From NCBI RefSeq assembly GCF_001937665.1, contig NZ_MSKL01000025.1:1-64000 (forward strand): DNA of 64,000 nucleotides. Reading direction: 5' to 3'. A program made the translations under genes and the position numbers. Shown here piece after piece: positions 53,593 through 62,902 of this stretch. The stretch is from Actinomyces oris (GTDB lineage: Bacteria; Actinomycetota; Actinomycetes; Actinomycetales; Actinomycetaceae). The notes under the pieces are model-generated. The model saw only the letters and a program-made list of their open reading frames with translations, was not told the DNA's origin and searched no databases. Within the stretch, counting starts at the first letter, position 1. Every line of letters starts with the position of its first letter.

Positions 53593-53940
53593 TCAGTCCT
53601 CGCGACGCTCCTTGATCTTGGCGGCCTTACCGCGCAGGTTGCGCAGGTAGTAGAGCTTGGCACGGCGCACCTGACCCCGGGTGACGACCTCGATCTTCTC
53701 GATGGAGGGCGTGTGGACGGGGAAGGTACGCTCGACACCGACACCGAAGGAGACCTTGCGGATGGTGAAGGTCTCCGAGACGCCGCCGCCCTGGCGCGCA
53801 ATGACGACGCCCTGGAAGACCTGGACGCGGGTGCGGGATCCCTCAACGACCTTGACGTGGACCTTGAGGGTGTCCCCAGGACGGAAGGAGGGGATGTCGT
53901 CGCGCAGTGATGCGGCGTTGATCTCGTCGATCAGGTTCAT
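53593..53940 (-). CDS. rplS: 50S ribosomal protein L19
   Basis: A 115-residue L19 at the 30S-50S interface. Canonical segments are [60 protein letters not shown] and [18 protein letters not shown]. The start ATG at 53940 follows GAGA and gives the exact family length; a longer frame to 54174 is noise. It lies between the two signal peptidase genes, with gaps of 111 and 244 bases, so it probably has its own promoter in the 54000-54180 region. Confidence 0.97.
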   Translation of the reverse strand: MNLIDEINAASLRDDIPSFRPGDTLKVHVKVVEGSRTRVQVFQGVVIARQGGGVSETFTIRKVSFGVGVERTFPVHTPSIEKIEVVTRGQVRRAKLYYLRNLRGKAAKIKERRED

Positions 53941-54184
53941 GTTTCTCTCCACACCCGTGCCACTGGTCAGGAGTGCTGGTTCGGCGGCGCCGCGCCGTAT
54001 GGGGCAGCGCCGGAGGTGGACGCTCCTGGGCTCCTTCACAGCGGTCGCCTCCCCAGTGGCAGAGGAACCGCAGGACCCAAGTGCCCGCTCAGTTTGCCAC
54101 AGGCTCAGTCCTCGGACGAGTGCGTCAGCCTCGACGTGCCTGAGTTCACGCCTTTCTCCCGCCCTAGCACGCATCCGGGTGCGA

Positions 54185-55099
54185 TCAGCCTTCGGAGCCC
54201 GCCAGCGTGCTCGCCGGGGCGGGCGCGGCCGGTCCGGCGGGGAGCTCCGTCGGGGTGGACGTCGGCTCGGGAACCTGGGAGAAGGTCTCGTGTCCGGAGC
54301 TGAGACTGGACCAGTGGGAGTAGGGCCATACGACGTTCTTGGCGACGCCGACGACGTTGCTCATGGGCACGAAGCCGCGGTGGACGTCGTTCTGGTGGTA
54401 GCGGGAGTCCGAGGAGTTGGCACGGTTGTCTCCCATGACCCAGATGTAGCCCTCGGGAACGGTGACGTCGAAGGCGAGGTCGGAGGCCGACCGGCCGGGC
54501 TTGAGATAGCCCTCGTGGAGCTCGACACCGTTGACGGTCAAGGAGCCCTTCCCATCGGCGACGACGTGGTCGCCGGGCATTCCGATGACCCGCTTGATGA
54601 GGTGATGGCCGGCGTTCTGGGGGAAGATACGGATCGCGACGAGGAAGTCCTGCGCAGCGCCTTGCAGGCCAGTGGGCTCCTGGGTCGTCAGCCAGTGGTC
54701 CGGATCGGTGAAGACGACGACGTCACCCCGGTTGACCTTGTCGGAGTCGTACATCGTCACAGTGACACGGTCGCCCTCGTTGAGGGTGTTCTCCATCGAC
54801 CCCGACGGGATGGTGAAGCTCTGGATGATGAAGGTGCGGATGAGAGCGATGATCACCACGGCGACGACCAGGTAGGACAGGGTGATGCCCCACTGCTTGA
54901 GACGGAAGACGAGCCGCTCCCCCAACGAAGCGGACTGAGCTGTCTCAAAGGCCCCGGCGTTGTCCTTGTGGGTGCCGCCCTTGTCCCGGCGGTCATTCTG
55001 GAGGCTGCTGTCGGCCCACAGGTTCTTCCCCGGGGTCATTGCCTCATCCGTATCACCGTCGGTCCTGTCCTGAAGGTTCTGGTCGGGTCCGCTGCTCAT
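54185..55099 (-). CDS. lepB: Type I signal peptidase (second of two)
   Basis: A 304-residue S26 signal peptidase, paralogous to the one at 52258-53481. It has one N-terminal membrane segment (about 72-92), box B with Ser in [14 protein letters not shown], box D with Lys in [14 protein letters not shown], and box [12 protein letters not shown], plus a Pro/Thr/Ala tail. Paired signal peptidases around rplS are known in Actinomyces oris, where one of the two is needed for pilus assembly; which copy here has that role cannot be told. The ATG overlaps the trmD stop by 4 bases. Confidence 0.93.
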   Translation of the reverse strand: MSSGPDQNLQDRTDGDTDEAMTPGKNLWADSSLQNDRRDKGGTHKDNAGAFETAQSASLGERLVFRLKQWGITLSYLVVAVVIIALIRTFIIQSFTIPSGSMENTLNEGDRVTVTMYDSDKVNRGDVVVFTDPDHWLTTQEPTGLQGAAQDFLVAIRIFPQNAGHHLIKRVIGMPGDHVVADGKGSLTVNGVELHEGYLKPGRSASDLAFDVTVPEGYIWVMGDNRANSSDSRYHQNDVHRGFVPMSNVVGVAKNVVWPYSHWSSLSSGHETFSQVPEPTSTPTELPAGPAAPAPASTLAGSEG

Positions 55100-56514
55100 A
55101 GGCCTTCTCCTGTCCGCCGAGTCATGACGACGTCGTGGGCGTCCTGGCCACCGACGTTGTAGGTACGGGTACCGACCTGGCGGAAGCCGGCCCGCTTGTA
55201 GGCCTTCTGGGCGCGCTTGTTGGTGACGTGGGTGCCGAGCCAGAGCAGGCCCGTTCCATGGGCGGCGGCCTGACGCATCACGGCGTCCATGAGCGCGGGG
55301 GTGAGTCCGGATCCCCTCATCATGGAGTCGACGTACACCTTGGACAGCTCACCGACGACCTCTCCCCCGCGAGCCCGCACGCAGGCGGGACGGGGGTCGA
55401 TCCCCTTGGGCTGCTCACCGTCGGAGTCGGGTTGCTCGCGCAGCACCGCGGCGTAGCCGACCAGAGCCGGAGTGGTGCGCGTTCCCGTTTCCACCCCAGG
55501 GGAGGAATCCCGTACTGAGGGAGGCTCGACCAGCTCGGCGACGACGAGGTCGACGCGGTCATCGTCGGCCCAGGTGGCGAACAGCTCGGGAACAAGCGTG
55601 GTGGCGATGTGTCTGTCGAGGAACTCGGGGGCGATGACGTTCCCGCAGGCATCGGGGAAGGTGCGGGCGGCGAGCGCGGCCAGGGCGTCGGCGTCGTGGG
55701 CGGCGGCGTTGCGAAGGCGCACCGGAACCGGGTGGTCAGCCCCGGCCGGGACCGCCCATCCCTTGGCGGCCAGGACCGCGCGGTCCTCACGGTCCAGGCC
55801 GGCGGGATCCAGGGCCTGGATCATGTCGGGCCGGCGCTCGACGGTGCGGGTGATGGACTGGTTCCGTCGCGCTCGGGCGATACGGCCGTGGTCACCGGAG
55901 AGCAGGACGGGGTCGACCTCGTGTCCGCGCCACCGGGTGGGGCGGGTGTGGACGGGGTACTCCAGCAGGCCGGCGGCTCCGTGGGACTCCTCGACCAGCG
56001 ACTCGGGGTTTCCCAGGACTCCGGGCAGGAGACGGGCGATGGCCTCGATCATGACGACGGCGGCGACCTCTCCCCCGTTGAGCACGTAGTCACCGATGCT
56101 CAGCTCGCGCACCTCGATACCGCGGGAGGCGTAGTGCTCGGGCACGCGCGCGTCGATGCCCTCGTAGCGGCCGCAGGCGAAGACCAGGGAGTCGGCGCCG
56201 GCCAGGTCCTCGGCGGTGCGCTGGGTGAAGACCTCACCCGAGGGGGTGGGGATGATGAGCACCTGACGGCCTACGCCGGGGGCGTCCGCACCGAGCACCT
56301 CATCAAGGGCCTCGCCCCACACGTCGGGTTTCATGACCATGCCGGCCCCACCGCCCAGGGGCGTGTCGTCGACGGTGCGGTGCCGGTCGTGGGCATGGTC
56401 TCGCAGATCGTGGACGCGCAGGTCGAGGGGGCCTCGGTCGGCCGCCTTCCCGATCAGCGAGAGGTCCAGGACCTTGAGGTAGTCGGGGAAGATGGTGACG
56501 ACGTCGATCCTCAC
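55096..56514 (-). CDS. trmD: tRNA (guanine-37-N1)-methyltransferase TrmD fused to a GNAT domain
   Basis: A 472-residue fusion. Residues about 1-240 are a full TrmD, a SPOUT enzyme that makes m1G37 in t[32 protein letters not shown] and the knot segment [14 protein letters not shown] are all intact. A linker (about 240-265) leads to a complete GNAT acetyltransferase (about 265-472) with the acetyl-CoA loop [16 protein letters not shown] and the terminal [17 protein letters not shown]. No internal stop or frameshift is seen. Ordinary TrmD is about 240-270 residues. The acetyl substrate is unknown. The start overlaps the rimM stop (ATGA). Confidence 0.93.
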   Translation of the reverse strand: MRIDVVTIFPDYLKVLDLSLIGKAADRGPLDLRVHDLRDHAHDRHRTVDDTPLGGGAGMVMKPDVWGEALDEVLGADAPGVGRQVLIIPTPSGEVFTQRTAEDLAGADSLVFACGRYEGIDARVPEHYASRGIEVRELSIGDYVLNGGEVAAVVMIEAIARLLPGVLGNPESLVEESHGAAGLLEYPVHTRPTRWRGHEVDPVLLSGDHGRIARARRNQSITRTVERRPDMIQALDPAGLDREDRAVLAAKGWAVPAGADHPVPVRLRNAAAHDADALAALAARTFPDACGNVIAPEFLDRHIATTLVPELFATWADDDRVDLVVAELVEPPSVRDSSPGVETGTRTTPALVGYAAVLREQPDSDGEQPKGIDPRPACVRARGGEVVGELSKVYVDSMMRGSGLTPALMDAVMRQAAAHGTGLLWLGTHVTNKRAQKAYKRAGFRQVGTRTYNVGGQDAHDVVMTRRTGEGL

Positions 56515-57050
56515 CTGGCTTCCTCCGCCTCACCGCGTCCGGGGAACAGGCCGCCGGGCGGGGCCAGCGTCACCGTCCCGGCCTCAGGGTCGATGGCCGG
56601 GACGAGCGCCTCGACGAAGGGCACGGCCACATCGTCCCCCTCGGGGGTGGTGACCACGAGTCGGTCCTGGGCGACGCCGGGTTCCAGGTCAGTGACCTCC
56701 CCCAGCTCCTCGCCGGAGACGCTCAGCGCCCGCAGGCCGACGAGCTCGTGGCGGTACCAGGACTCCTCGGAGTCCTCGTCATCGGGGTCGTCGGTGTCGG
56801 TCTCGACCAGGAGCCTCACGCCTCGCAGGGCCTCGGCGGTCGTGCGGTCACGGGCCTGCTCGAAGGCGGCGAACCAGCGGGAGCCGTCGAAGCGCAGACG
56901 ACTGACCGTCAAAGGACCCGCGTGGGCCGGCTCTGTGGGGACGGTGGTTCCGGGCGCGAGACGCCCCTCGGGGTCATCGGTACGGATCTCGAGACGCACC
57001 TCGCCCTTGAGGGCATGGGCGGGACCGATGACAGCAAGGGTGAGCAGCAC
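56511..57050 (-). CDS. rimM: Ribosome maturation factor RimM
   Basis: A 179-residue RimM, which helps assemble the 30S head near S19. The N-terminal barrel begins [20 protein letters not shown], the hinge is around [11 protein letters not shown], and the C-terminal PRC-barrel contains [17 protein letters not shown] and [14 protein letters not shown]. An acidic insertion ([14 protein letters not shown]) precedes the hinge. It overlaps trmD and follows khpA after a 309-base gap, so it may start a new transcript or be read through an attenuating hairpin. Confidence 0.93.
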   Translation of the reverse strand: MLLTLAVIGPAHALKGEVRLEIRTDDPEGRLAPGTTVPTEPAHAGPLTVSRLRFDGSRWFAAFEQARDRTTAEALRGVRLLVETDTDDPDDEDSEESWYRHELVGLRALSVSGEELGEVTDLEPGVAQDRLVVTTPEGDDVAVPFVEALVPAIDPEAGTVTLAPPGGLFPGRGEAEEAR

Positions 57051-57359
57051 CTGTTCTCCTGGGATCGGGGCATGGAACGGTTTGGCCGGAAAGCCTGAAT
57101 GTCTGACGCCAACCTACCGCGCTGCGGTCTGCGTTCCCATCGGCCACAGGGATGAGGTGGCGCACCGATGGGGTGAGGTTGGCCAACTCGGTACAGTGCA
57201 CCCTCCTGTCGGCGGCTGTCGTCGCACGAAGACGCGGGGGCGCGCAGCCCCAGGAGCACGACGGTGCCCGGCCCCCTTGCGGGAACCGGGCACTCGTGGT
57301 GATCGATCAGACCGGCCGAGGCCGACACAGACTGCCGTACCGACCTGGAGGCCCTGCGT
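57051..57359. other. Intergenic region between khpA and rimM with hairpin
   Basis: No gene is seen in these 309 bases. A hairpin at 57264-57293 (arms GTGCCCGG / CCGGGCAC, with a partly paired loop) lies 67 bases after khpA on the minus strand and may act as a terminator or attenuator after rpsP-khpA. No T run follows it. Confidence 0.5.
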
Positions 57360-57596
57360 TCAGCGGCGGTCGGTGTCGACGACGTCGACGCGCACCGGCG
57401 AGTCCGCCAGCGCTCCGACCACTGTGCGCAGTGCTCGAGCAGTACGGCCCGAGCGGCCGATGACTCGGCCGAGGTCCTCGGGGTTGACCCGCACCTCCAG
57501 AAGGTCGCCGCGGCGCAGCGACCGGGAGGTGACGGTGACGTCGTCAGGGTTGTCGACGATGCCCCGTACGAGGTGCTCGAGGGCGTCGGCCAGCAT
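57360..57596 (-). CDS. khpA: KH-domain RNA-binding protein KhpA
   Basis: A 78-residue KhpA (YlqC) protein, a single type II KH domain that binds RNA and in Gram-positives pairs with KhpB to influence cell division. It begins MLADALEHLVRGIVDNPDDV and has the KH loop GRVIGRSGRTARALRTVV. The ATG at 57596 is preferred because it lies 1 base after the rpsP stop and gives the family length; the longer frame would run back through rpsP. Position between rpsP and rimM is standard. Confidence 0.93.
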   Translation of the reverse strand: MLADALEHLVRGIVDNPDDVTVTSRSLRRGDLLEVRVNPEDLGRVIGRSGRTARALRTVVGALADSPVRVDVVDTDRR

Positions 57597-57597
57597 C

Positions 57598-58080
57598 TCA
57601 GGCCTCCTCGGCGGTGGCCTCATCAGAGGCCTGGCCCTCGACGGGCTCCTCAGCCTTGGACTCGGCGGCCTCGGCCGCCGCAGCGGCCTCCTCGTCGGCC
57701 TTGGCCTTGGCGGCGGCGGCCTTGCGCTTCTCAGCGTCGTCGGCGGCGGCCTTGACCGCGGCCTCCTTGGCGACCGTCGCGGCGTCGGCGTCCTTGACCT
57801 TGAGGGTGCTCTCCACACCCTTGAGACCCTTGAACTGGTGATAGTCGCCGGTGATCTTGATCAGCTTGTAGACGGCGTCGGAGGGCTGGGCGCCCACACC
57901 GAGCCAGTACTGGACGCGCTCGGAGTCGATGCTGATGAGCGAGGGCTCCTGCATCGGGTCGTAGACGCCGATCTCCTCGATGACACGGCCATCGCGCTTC
58001 TTGCGGGAGTCGAGGACGACGACCCGGTAGAAGGGGGCGAACTTCTTACCCATGCGCTTGAGGCGAATCTTGACTGCCAC
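57598..58080 (-). CDS. rpsP: 30S ribosomal protein S16 with actinobacterial C-terminal extension
   Basis: A 160-residue S16. The core (about 1-85) begins [19 protein letters not shown] and includes [18 protein letters not shown]. The last 75 residues are an Ala/Lys/Glu-rich tail of the kind seen in actinobacterial S16, absent from E. coli. The GTG start has AGGAG 8 bases upstream; a longer frame to 58413 is rejected because it would add more than 100 residues without S16 character. It is the first gene of rpsP-khpA. Confidence 0.95.
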   Translation of the reverse strand: MAVKIRLKRMGKKFAPFYRVVVLDSRKKRDGRVIEEIGVYDPMQEPSLISIDSERVQYWLGVGAQPSDAVYKLIKITGDYHQFKGLKGVESTLKVKDADAATVAKEAAVKAAADDAEKRKAAAAKAKADEEAAAAAEAAESKAEEPVEGQASDEATAEEA

Positions 58081-58467
58081 TTGGTTGAACTCCTGGTTCT
58101 GGATGGTTTGGCGCGCGCTGGTCCCCGGTGGGGTCAAGCAACGGTTTCCGGCGTGAGCCGAGACGCGACCGGGGCCGGGAGAGGGACCGACGTCCAATCG
58201 AGTACAGCCGGACATTCTGCCAGAGCCTCCGACGAGGTTGCCAGCCCGAGCCGGGGCACCGCCCCACCACTCGGTGCGAGATCGCCCACAGAGGACTGCG
58301 TCGGCCCGGCCGGTGGGTCCCTCACCGTGACCAGTTCGATCACCCGTCGAGAGGAACTCGGCTAACGTGCCGTCCGGCGGACGCACCGAGGCGGCCCGCA
58401 CCGCCGAGACCAACGGCCGGCTATAGCCCAGTCGGTCCCAAACCGTCGACAGCGCAGAGGGGCAGGG
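58081..58467. other. Divergent intergenic region between rpsP and the NTF2-like gene
   Basis: These 387 bases contain no convincing gene, hairpin or repeat. They must include the rpsP promoter on the minus strand and any promoter for the gene at 58468 on the plus strand, but no clear -35/-10 pair is visible. Confidence 0.5.
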
Positions 58468-58881
58468 ATGGAGAGAGGGATGGAGAGCTCATCACAGCGA
58501 CATGAACTGATTCGACGAGAACCGATCTTCCACCGCCCGGAGCTGATCTGGGACGTCGGCTCCTTCGATGAGCAGATCGCGGAGGACTTCAACGAGGTCG
58601 GCGCCTCGGGACGACGCTACAGTCGTAGCGAGGTCAAGGAGATCGTCCTGGGACGCTTAGAGGGAACCCATGCGGACTCCCTCACCGATGGATACCGAAT
58701 CGAGGAAGCTGAGTCCCACATTCTTGCCGACGACGTCGTCCAGGTCCTCTATATCCTACGGACGCCAAGTCGCGTCACTCGAAGATCCACGCTCTACCGT
58801 CGCCGGGGCTCGACCTGGCAGGCGGTATTCCACCAGGGCACCGTCATCGAGGGCGCGACGGCCCCGTCTCCCGACGACTGA
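58468..58881 (+). CDS. NTF2-like (DUF4440-type) small protein
   Basis: A 137-residue soluble protein resembling the nuclear-transport-factor-2-like family. The segment [20 protein letters not shown] followed by [20 protein letters not shown] matches the pattern of DUF4440-like proteins, and the C-terminal part (QVLYILRTP, then [20 protein letters not shown]) gives the expected beta-strand end. The function is unknown. Two close in-frame ATG codons (58468 and 58480) are possible; GGAG lies better placed for the second. It is convergent with ffh and alone in its direction. Confidence 0.7.
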   Translation: MERGMESSSQRHELIRREPIFHRPELIWDVGSFDEQIAEDFNEVGASGRRYSRSEVKEIVLGRLEGTHADSLTDGYRIEEAESHILADDVVQVLYILRTPSRVTRRSTLYRRRGSTWQAVFHQGTVIEGATAPSPDD

Positions 58882-58943
58882 CCCGATTCCGGCGGCTCCG
58901 ATGAAGTCCGAGTCCGCGCCTCGACTCCCGAGTGCCGTGGAGC

Positions 58944-60629
58944 CTACAGCCCGAGGTGGCGGCGCAGGTCCTCGGGCAGGGCGCCCATGGCGTCGGCGAC
59001 GTCGTCGCCCGAGGGCTGCGCTCCGGCCTGAGCCTGCGGCTGGGCCTGAGGCATGATCCCGTAGCCGGAGGCGCCGTCCTGGCCTCCACCGAGCCCGAAG
59101 GAGGAACCGGCTGCGGGCGCGGCGCCCTGTCCGGCCTCGATCTTGGCCTGCTTGGCGGCTGCGGCCTCCTTGGCCTGACGTGCGGCCTTGGCGGGGTTGC
59201 CGCTACGGCCCTTTTTGCCTCCCTTGCCGCGCTTGGCCTTGGGAGCCTGACGGGCCTTGGAGTGCTTGCCCATGCCGGGCAGCGATCCCATGCCGGGCAT
59301 GGGACCGCCCTCACCGAGTCCCCCCATGCCACCGGAGGCCATGGCCTCCATCATCTTCTTGGCCTGCTCGAAGCGGTCCACGAGCTCGTTGACGGCCTGG
59401 ACGGTGGTGCCCGACCCCTTGGCGATGCGGCTGCGGCGAGAGCCGTTGAGGATGGACAGGTCCTTGCGCTCGGCAGGCGTCATGGAGCACACGATCGCCT
59501 CGATGCGGTCGACCTCGCGCTCGTCGAAGCTGTCCAGGGCCTCACGCATCTGCCCCATGCCGGGCATCATGCCCAGGAGCTTCTTCATGGAGCCCATCTT
59601 GCGGATCTGGCGCAGCTGGCCCAGGAAGTCGTCGAGGGTGAAGGTGCCCTTGGCGAGCTTGGCGGCGGCGTCCTCGGCCTCCTGCCGGTCCAGGGTCCGC
59701 TCCGCCTGCTCGATGAGGGTGAGCAGGTCACCCATGTCCAGGATGCGCGAGGCCATGCGGTCGGCGTGGAAACGCTCGAAGTCGGTCAGGCCCTCACCGG
59801 TGGAGGAGAACAGCACCGGGGCGCCGGTGACGCCGCGAACGGACAGGGCCGCACCACCGCGGGCATCACCGTCGAGCTTGGAGAGCACCACACCGGTGAA
59901 GCCGACGCCGTCGCGGAAGGCGACCGAGGTGTTGACGGCGTCCTGACCGACCATGGCGTCCAGGACGAAGAGGATCTCGTGGGGGGAGACCGCGTCGCGG
60001 ATACGGATCGCCTGATCCATCATCTCGGCGTCCACGCCCAGGCGGCCGGCGGTGTCCACGACGACGACGTCGTAGCCGTTGGCGCGCGCCTGCTCGACAC
60101 CGGAGCGGGCCACCGCCACCGGGTCGCCCACACCGTTACCGGGCTCGGGCGCCCACACGTGCACCCCGGCGCGCTCGGCGACGACGCTCAGCTGGGTGAC
60201 GGCATTGGGGCGCTGGAGGTCGGAGGCCACCAGCAGGACGCGCTTGCCCTGGTCGCGCAGCCAGCGTCCGAGCTTTCCGGCCAGGGTCGTCTTACCGGCG
60301 CCCTGGAGACCGGCGAGCATGATGATCGTGGGGCCGCGATCGGCCCAGTGGATCTCCCGGGTCTGGCCGCCCAGGACCTCGATGAGCTCCTCGTTGACGA
60401 TCTTGACGACCTGCTGACCCGGGTTGAGGGCCTGGGAGCGGGCGGCGTCGACCGCCTTCTCACGCACCGCGGAGGTGAAGGCGCGCACCACGGGCAGGGC
60501 GACGTCGGCCTCCAGGAGGGCGCGACGGATCTCGGTGACCGTGGCGTTGACGTCGGCCTCGGTGAGACGACCTTTGCCGCGCAGCTGGTTGAAGGAGGCG
60601 GTGATGCGATCGGAGAGGTTGCCGAACAC
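58944..60629 (-). CDS. ffh: Signal recognition particle protein Ffh
   Basis: A 561-residue SRP54 homologue that binds signal sequences and targets proteins to the membrane with 4.5S RNA and FtsY. The NG domain has GLQGAGKTTLAGKLG (G1), DTAGRL (G3) and SKLDGDARGG (G4); the Met-rich M domain (about 330-440) includes KKLLGMMPGMGQ and the RNA-binding SRRSRIAKGSG. A 110-residue Gly/Ala/Lys/Gln-rich C-terminal extension follows. The GTG start has AAGGA about 9 bases upstream and yields VFGNLSDRITASFNQLRGKG, the canonical N-terminus. Confidence 0.96.
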   Translation of the reverse strand: MFGNLSDRITASFNQLRGKGRLTEADVNATVTEIRRALLEADVALPVVRAFTSAVREKAVDAARSQALNPGQQVVKIVNEELIEVLGGQTREIHWADRGPTIIMLAGLQGAGKTTLAGKLGRWLRDQGKRVLLVASDLQRPNAVTQLSVVAERAGVHVWAPEPGNGVGDPVAVARSGVEQARANGYDVVVVDTAGRLGVDAEMMDQAIRIRDAVSPHEILFVLDAMVGQDAVNTSVAFRDGVGFTGVVLSKLDGDARGGAALSVRGVTGAPVLFSSTGEGLTDFERFHADRMASRILDMGDLLTLIEQAERTLDRQEAEDAAAKLAKGTFTLDDFLGQLRQIRKMGSMKKLLGMMPGMGQMREALDSFDEREVDRIEAIVCSMTPAERKDLSILNGSRRSRIAKGSGTTVQAVNELVDRFEQAKKMMEAMASGGMGGLGEGGPMPGMGSLPGMGKHSKARQAPKAKRGKGGKKGRSGNPAKAARQAKEAAAAKQAKIEAGQGAAPAAGSSFGLGGGQDGASGYGIMPQAQPQAQAGAQPSGDDVADAMGALPEDLRRHLGL

Positions 60630-60991
60630 GCGATGGTCCTTCCTGGCGCCGTCGGGCGCGTTGGTCGGGAGACTGTGGGCGGATGAGGGGGAACGTCCAT
60701 GGCCGCGGGCCTTGGCGATCGCCTCGACTGCGACCCAGGATAGCGGCAAGCGGGTCCCGCCCTCTCCCCCGCGCCCGGACCGGGACTGAGCCCACACTCA
60801 CCAGGGGGCGGCTCCCGCCGCATCATGCCTCGGGGCCTCGGCTCCCCCTCGTCCTCCTCTCCCACCCCGAACTCGGGTTTTCTCCCGGCATCCTGCGACA
60901 CATCACCACCTGGCGACCCCTGAGATATGTCATGAGCAAGTAGTGACCGATGGGCCATGGATCGCAGCCGACGTGGCACGAGTCTTGAGCC
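60630..60991. other. Divergent intergenic region between ffh and the ABC exporter
   Basis: No gene is seen in these 362 bases. They must hold the ffh promoter and that of the exporter operon. No strong promoter match or operator-like palindrome stands out. Confidence 0.5.
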
Positions 60992-61996
60992 ATGAGCACA
61001 ACAACGACCCGGTCCGCCCAGGAGCCCGCACTCCGGGCTGCTCCCGTGACGGCTCCCATGACAGAGCCCGCAGACGCAGTCAGGCTGACCGGTCTGCACA
61101 AGTCCTTCGGAGACGTCACCGCCGTCGACGGCATCGGCCTGACCATTCGCCCAGGTGAGGTCGTCGCCCTCCTGGGGCCCAACGGCGCCGGCAAGACGAC
61201 GACGATTGACATGATCCTGGGACTCAGTGGCCCCACCAGCGGCGAGGTGAGCACCTTCGGGATGAGCCCACGCCGGGCAGTCGACCGGGGTCTGGTCACA
61301 GCCGTCATGCAGACCGGCGGGCTCCTGCCCGACATCACCGTGCGCGAGACGGTGGAGCTGACGGGGAGCCTCTTCTCCCACCGGATCGATACCCAGGAGG
61401 CCATGCGGCGCGCGGGCATCACCGACTTCGCCTCACGCATCGTCAAGAAGTGCTCAGGCGGCCAGCAGCAGCGCCTGCGCTTCGCCATGGCACTGGTGAG
61501 CGACCCGGCTCTGCTCATCCTCGATGAGCCGACCACCGGCATGGACGTCGAGGGGCGTCGCGGCTTCTGGGAGGCCATCCACGCCGACGCCGAGCACGGG
61601 CGCACCATCGTCTTCGCCACGCACTACCTCGAGGAGGCCGACGCCTTCGCCGATCGGATCATCCTGATGCGTCATGGGCGCATCATCGCCGACGGCACCG
61701 CGGCCGAGATCCGCGCCTCCGTGAGCGGGCGCAGCCTACGAGCCACGCTGACCTGCACAGCCGATCAGCTGCATGACGCCCTGGCCGATCTGCGGGCACG
61801 CGGCCGGGTCCACGACATCGAGGTCCTGGGCAGCGCACTCACCCTGAGCTCGACCGACACCGACGCCGTTGCCGCACTCCTCCTCGGCGATCACCTGGCC
61901 AAGGACCTGGAGATCACCAGCCGGGGCCTGGAGGACGCCTTCATGGCCCTGACCAGCGACAGCGCCTCTACCCCCAGTGCCGGAGCGTCAGCATGA
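60992..61996 (+). CDS. ABC transporter ATP-binding protein (ABC-2 exporter type)
   Basis: A 334-residue ATPase subunit. Walker A is LLGPNGAGKTTTIDMI (about 66-81), the signature motif is CSGGQQQRLRFAMAL, Walker B is ALLILDEPTTGMD, and the switch His is in VFATHYLEEAD. The C-terminal domain (about 245-334) is typical of DrrA/NatA-type exporter ATPases. The substrate may be a drug, antimicrobial peptide or lipid. The stop overlaps the permease start (ATGA). A histidine kinase gene follows the pair, a common arrangement for stress-responsive exporters. Confidence 0.92.
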   Translation: MSTTTTRSAQEPALRAAPVTAPMTEPADAVRLTGLHKSFGDVTAVDGIGLTIRPGEVVALLGPNGAGKTTTIDMILGLSGPTSGEVSTFGMSPRRAVDRGLVTAVMQTGGLLPDITVRETVELTGSLFSHRIDTQEAMRRAGITDFASRIVKKCSGGQQQRLRFAMALVSDPALLILDEPTTGMDVEGRRGFWEAIHADAEHGRTIVFATHYLEEADAFADRIILMRHGRIIADGTAAEIRASVSGRSLRATLTCTADQLHDALADLRARGRVHDIEVLGSALTLSSTDTDAVAALLLGDHLAKDLEITSRGLEDAFMALTSDSASTPSAGASA

Positions 61997-62880
61997 GCCG
62001 TTCCGTCCACCCCAGCAGAACCGTCCCCCTCCCGTCCACGTCCTCCACCGGAACCGCAATGTCTTCTTCTCAGTCCTCCTCGTCCTCCTCCGCCTCATCA
62101 GTAGTCAAGCGCCTCGATCTGTCCTCCCGCACCGCGCCGCCGCTGGGAGGGTTGAGCTTTCCCCTGCTGTCGCTCGAGGTGCGCCGGCGCCTGCGCAACC
62201 GCCGGTCCATGATCTTCTCCGTCCTGCTGCCCGTGGCCTTCTTCCTCATGTTCACCACCACTGACTACTCGGCCACGCCCTACGGCAACGGCAACATCGT
62301 GGCGAACATGATGATCGGCATGGCCCTGTACGGCGCACTCATGACCACCACCGGGGCAGGAGCGGCCGTGAGCACCGAGCGGGCCTCGGGCTGGAGCCGC
62401 CAGCTGCGCCTGACGCCGCTGAAGCCGATCGCCTACATCACCGCCAAGGCGATCGTGGGGATGCTCATCAGCGCCCTGGCCATCGGCGCTGTCTATGCCT
62501 GCGGCCCCCTGCGTCACGCGCAGATGCCCACGAAGGTCTGGCTCTCCTCGGCACTCATCATCTGGTTCGGTTCCCTGGTCTTCGTCGCCTTCGGACTGTT
62601 CGTCGGCTATCTCCTGCCCTCGGACAACGCCATGCAGGTGGTCGGCCCCCTCATGGCCCTGCTCGCCTTCCTCGGCGGCATGTTCATCCCGTTGACGCCG
62701 GGCTCCACCATGGATCGCATCGGCAGCCTCACCCCTATGTACGGGCTGCACAACCTGGCGCTGTGGCCCATGGGCGCAGAGAGCTTCTCCTGGTGGTGGG
62801 TGGTCAACGTCCTGACCTGGCTCACGGTCTTCCTGGGCGGGGCCGCCTGGAGGATGGGCCGCGACACCGCCCGGGTGTGA
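61993..62880 (+). CDS. ABC-2 type transporter permease
   Basis: A 295-residue membrane protein with a 50-residue Ser/Thr/Pro-rich cytoplasmic N-terminus, then six predicted membrane segments from about 75 (MIFSVLLPVAFFLMF) to 285. The layout and the LEVRRRLRNRRSM segment before the first membrane helix fit the ABC-2 family. It overlaps the ATPase gene by 4 bases, so the two form one exporter. The downstream kinase gene begins within 22 bases. Confidence 0.9.
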   Translation: MSRSVHPSRTVPLPSTSSTGTAMSSSQSSSSSSASSVVKRLDLSSRTAPPLGGLSFPLLSLEVRRRLRNRRSMIFSVLLPVAFFLMFTTTDYSATPYGNGNIVANMMIGMALYGALMTTTGAGAAVSTERASGWSRQLRLTPLKPIAYITAKAIVGMLISALAIGAVYACGPLRHAQMPTKVWLSSALIIWFGSLVFVAFGLFVGYLLPSDNAMQVVGPLMALLAFLGGMFIPLTPGSTMDRIGSLTPMYGLHNLALWPMGAESFSWWWVVNVLTWLTVFLGGAAWRMGRDTARV

Positions 62881-62902
62881 GCTCGTGAGTACCATCAGGG
62901 TC

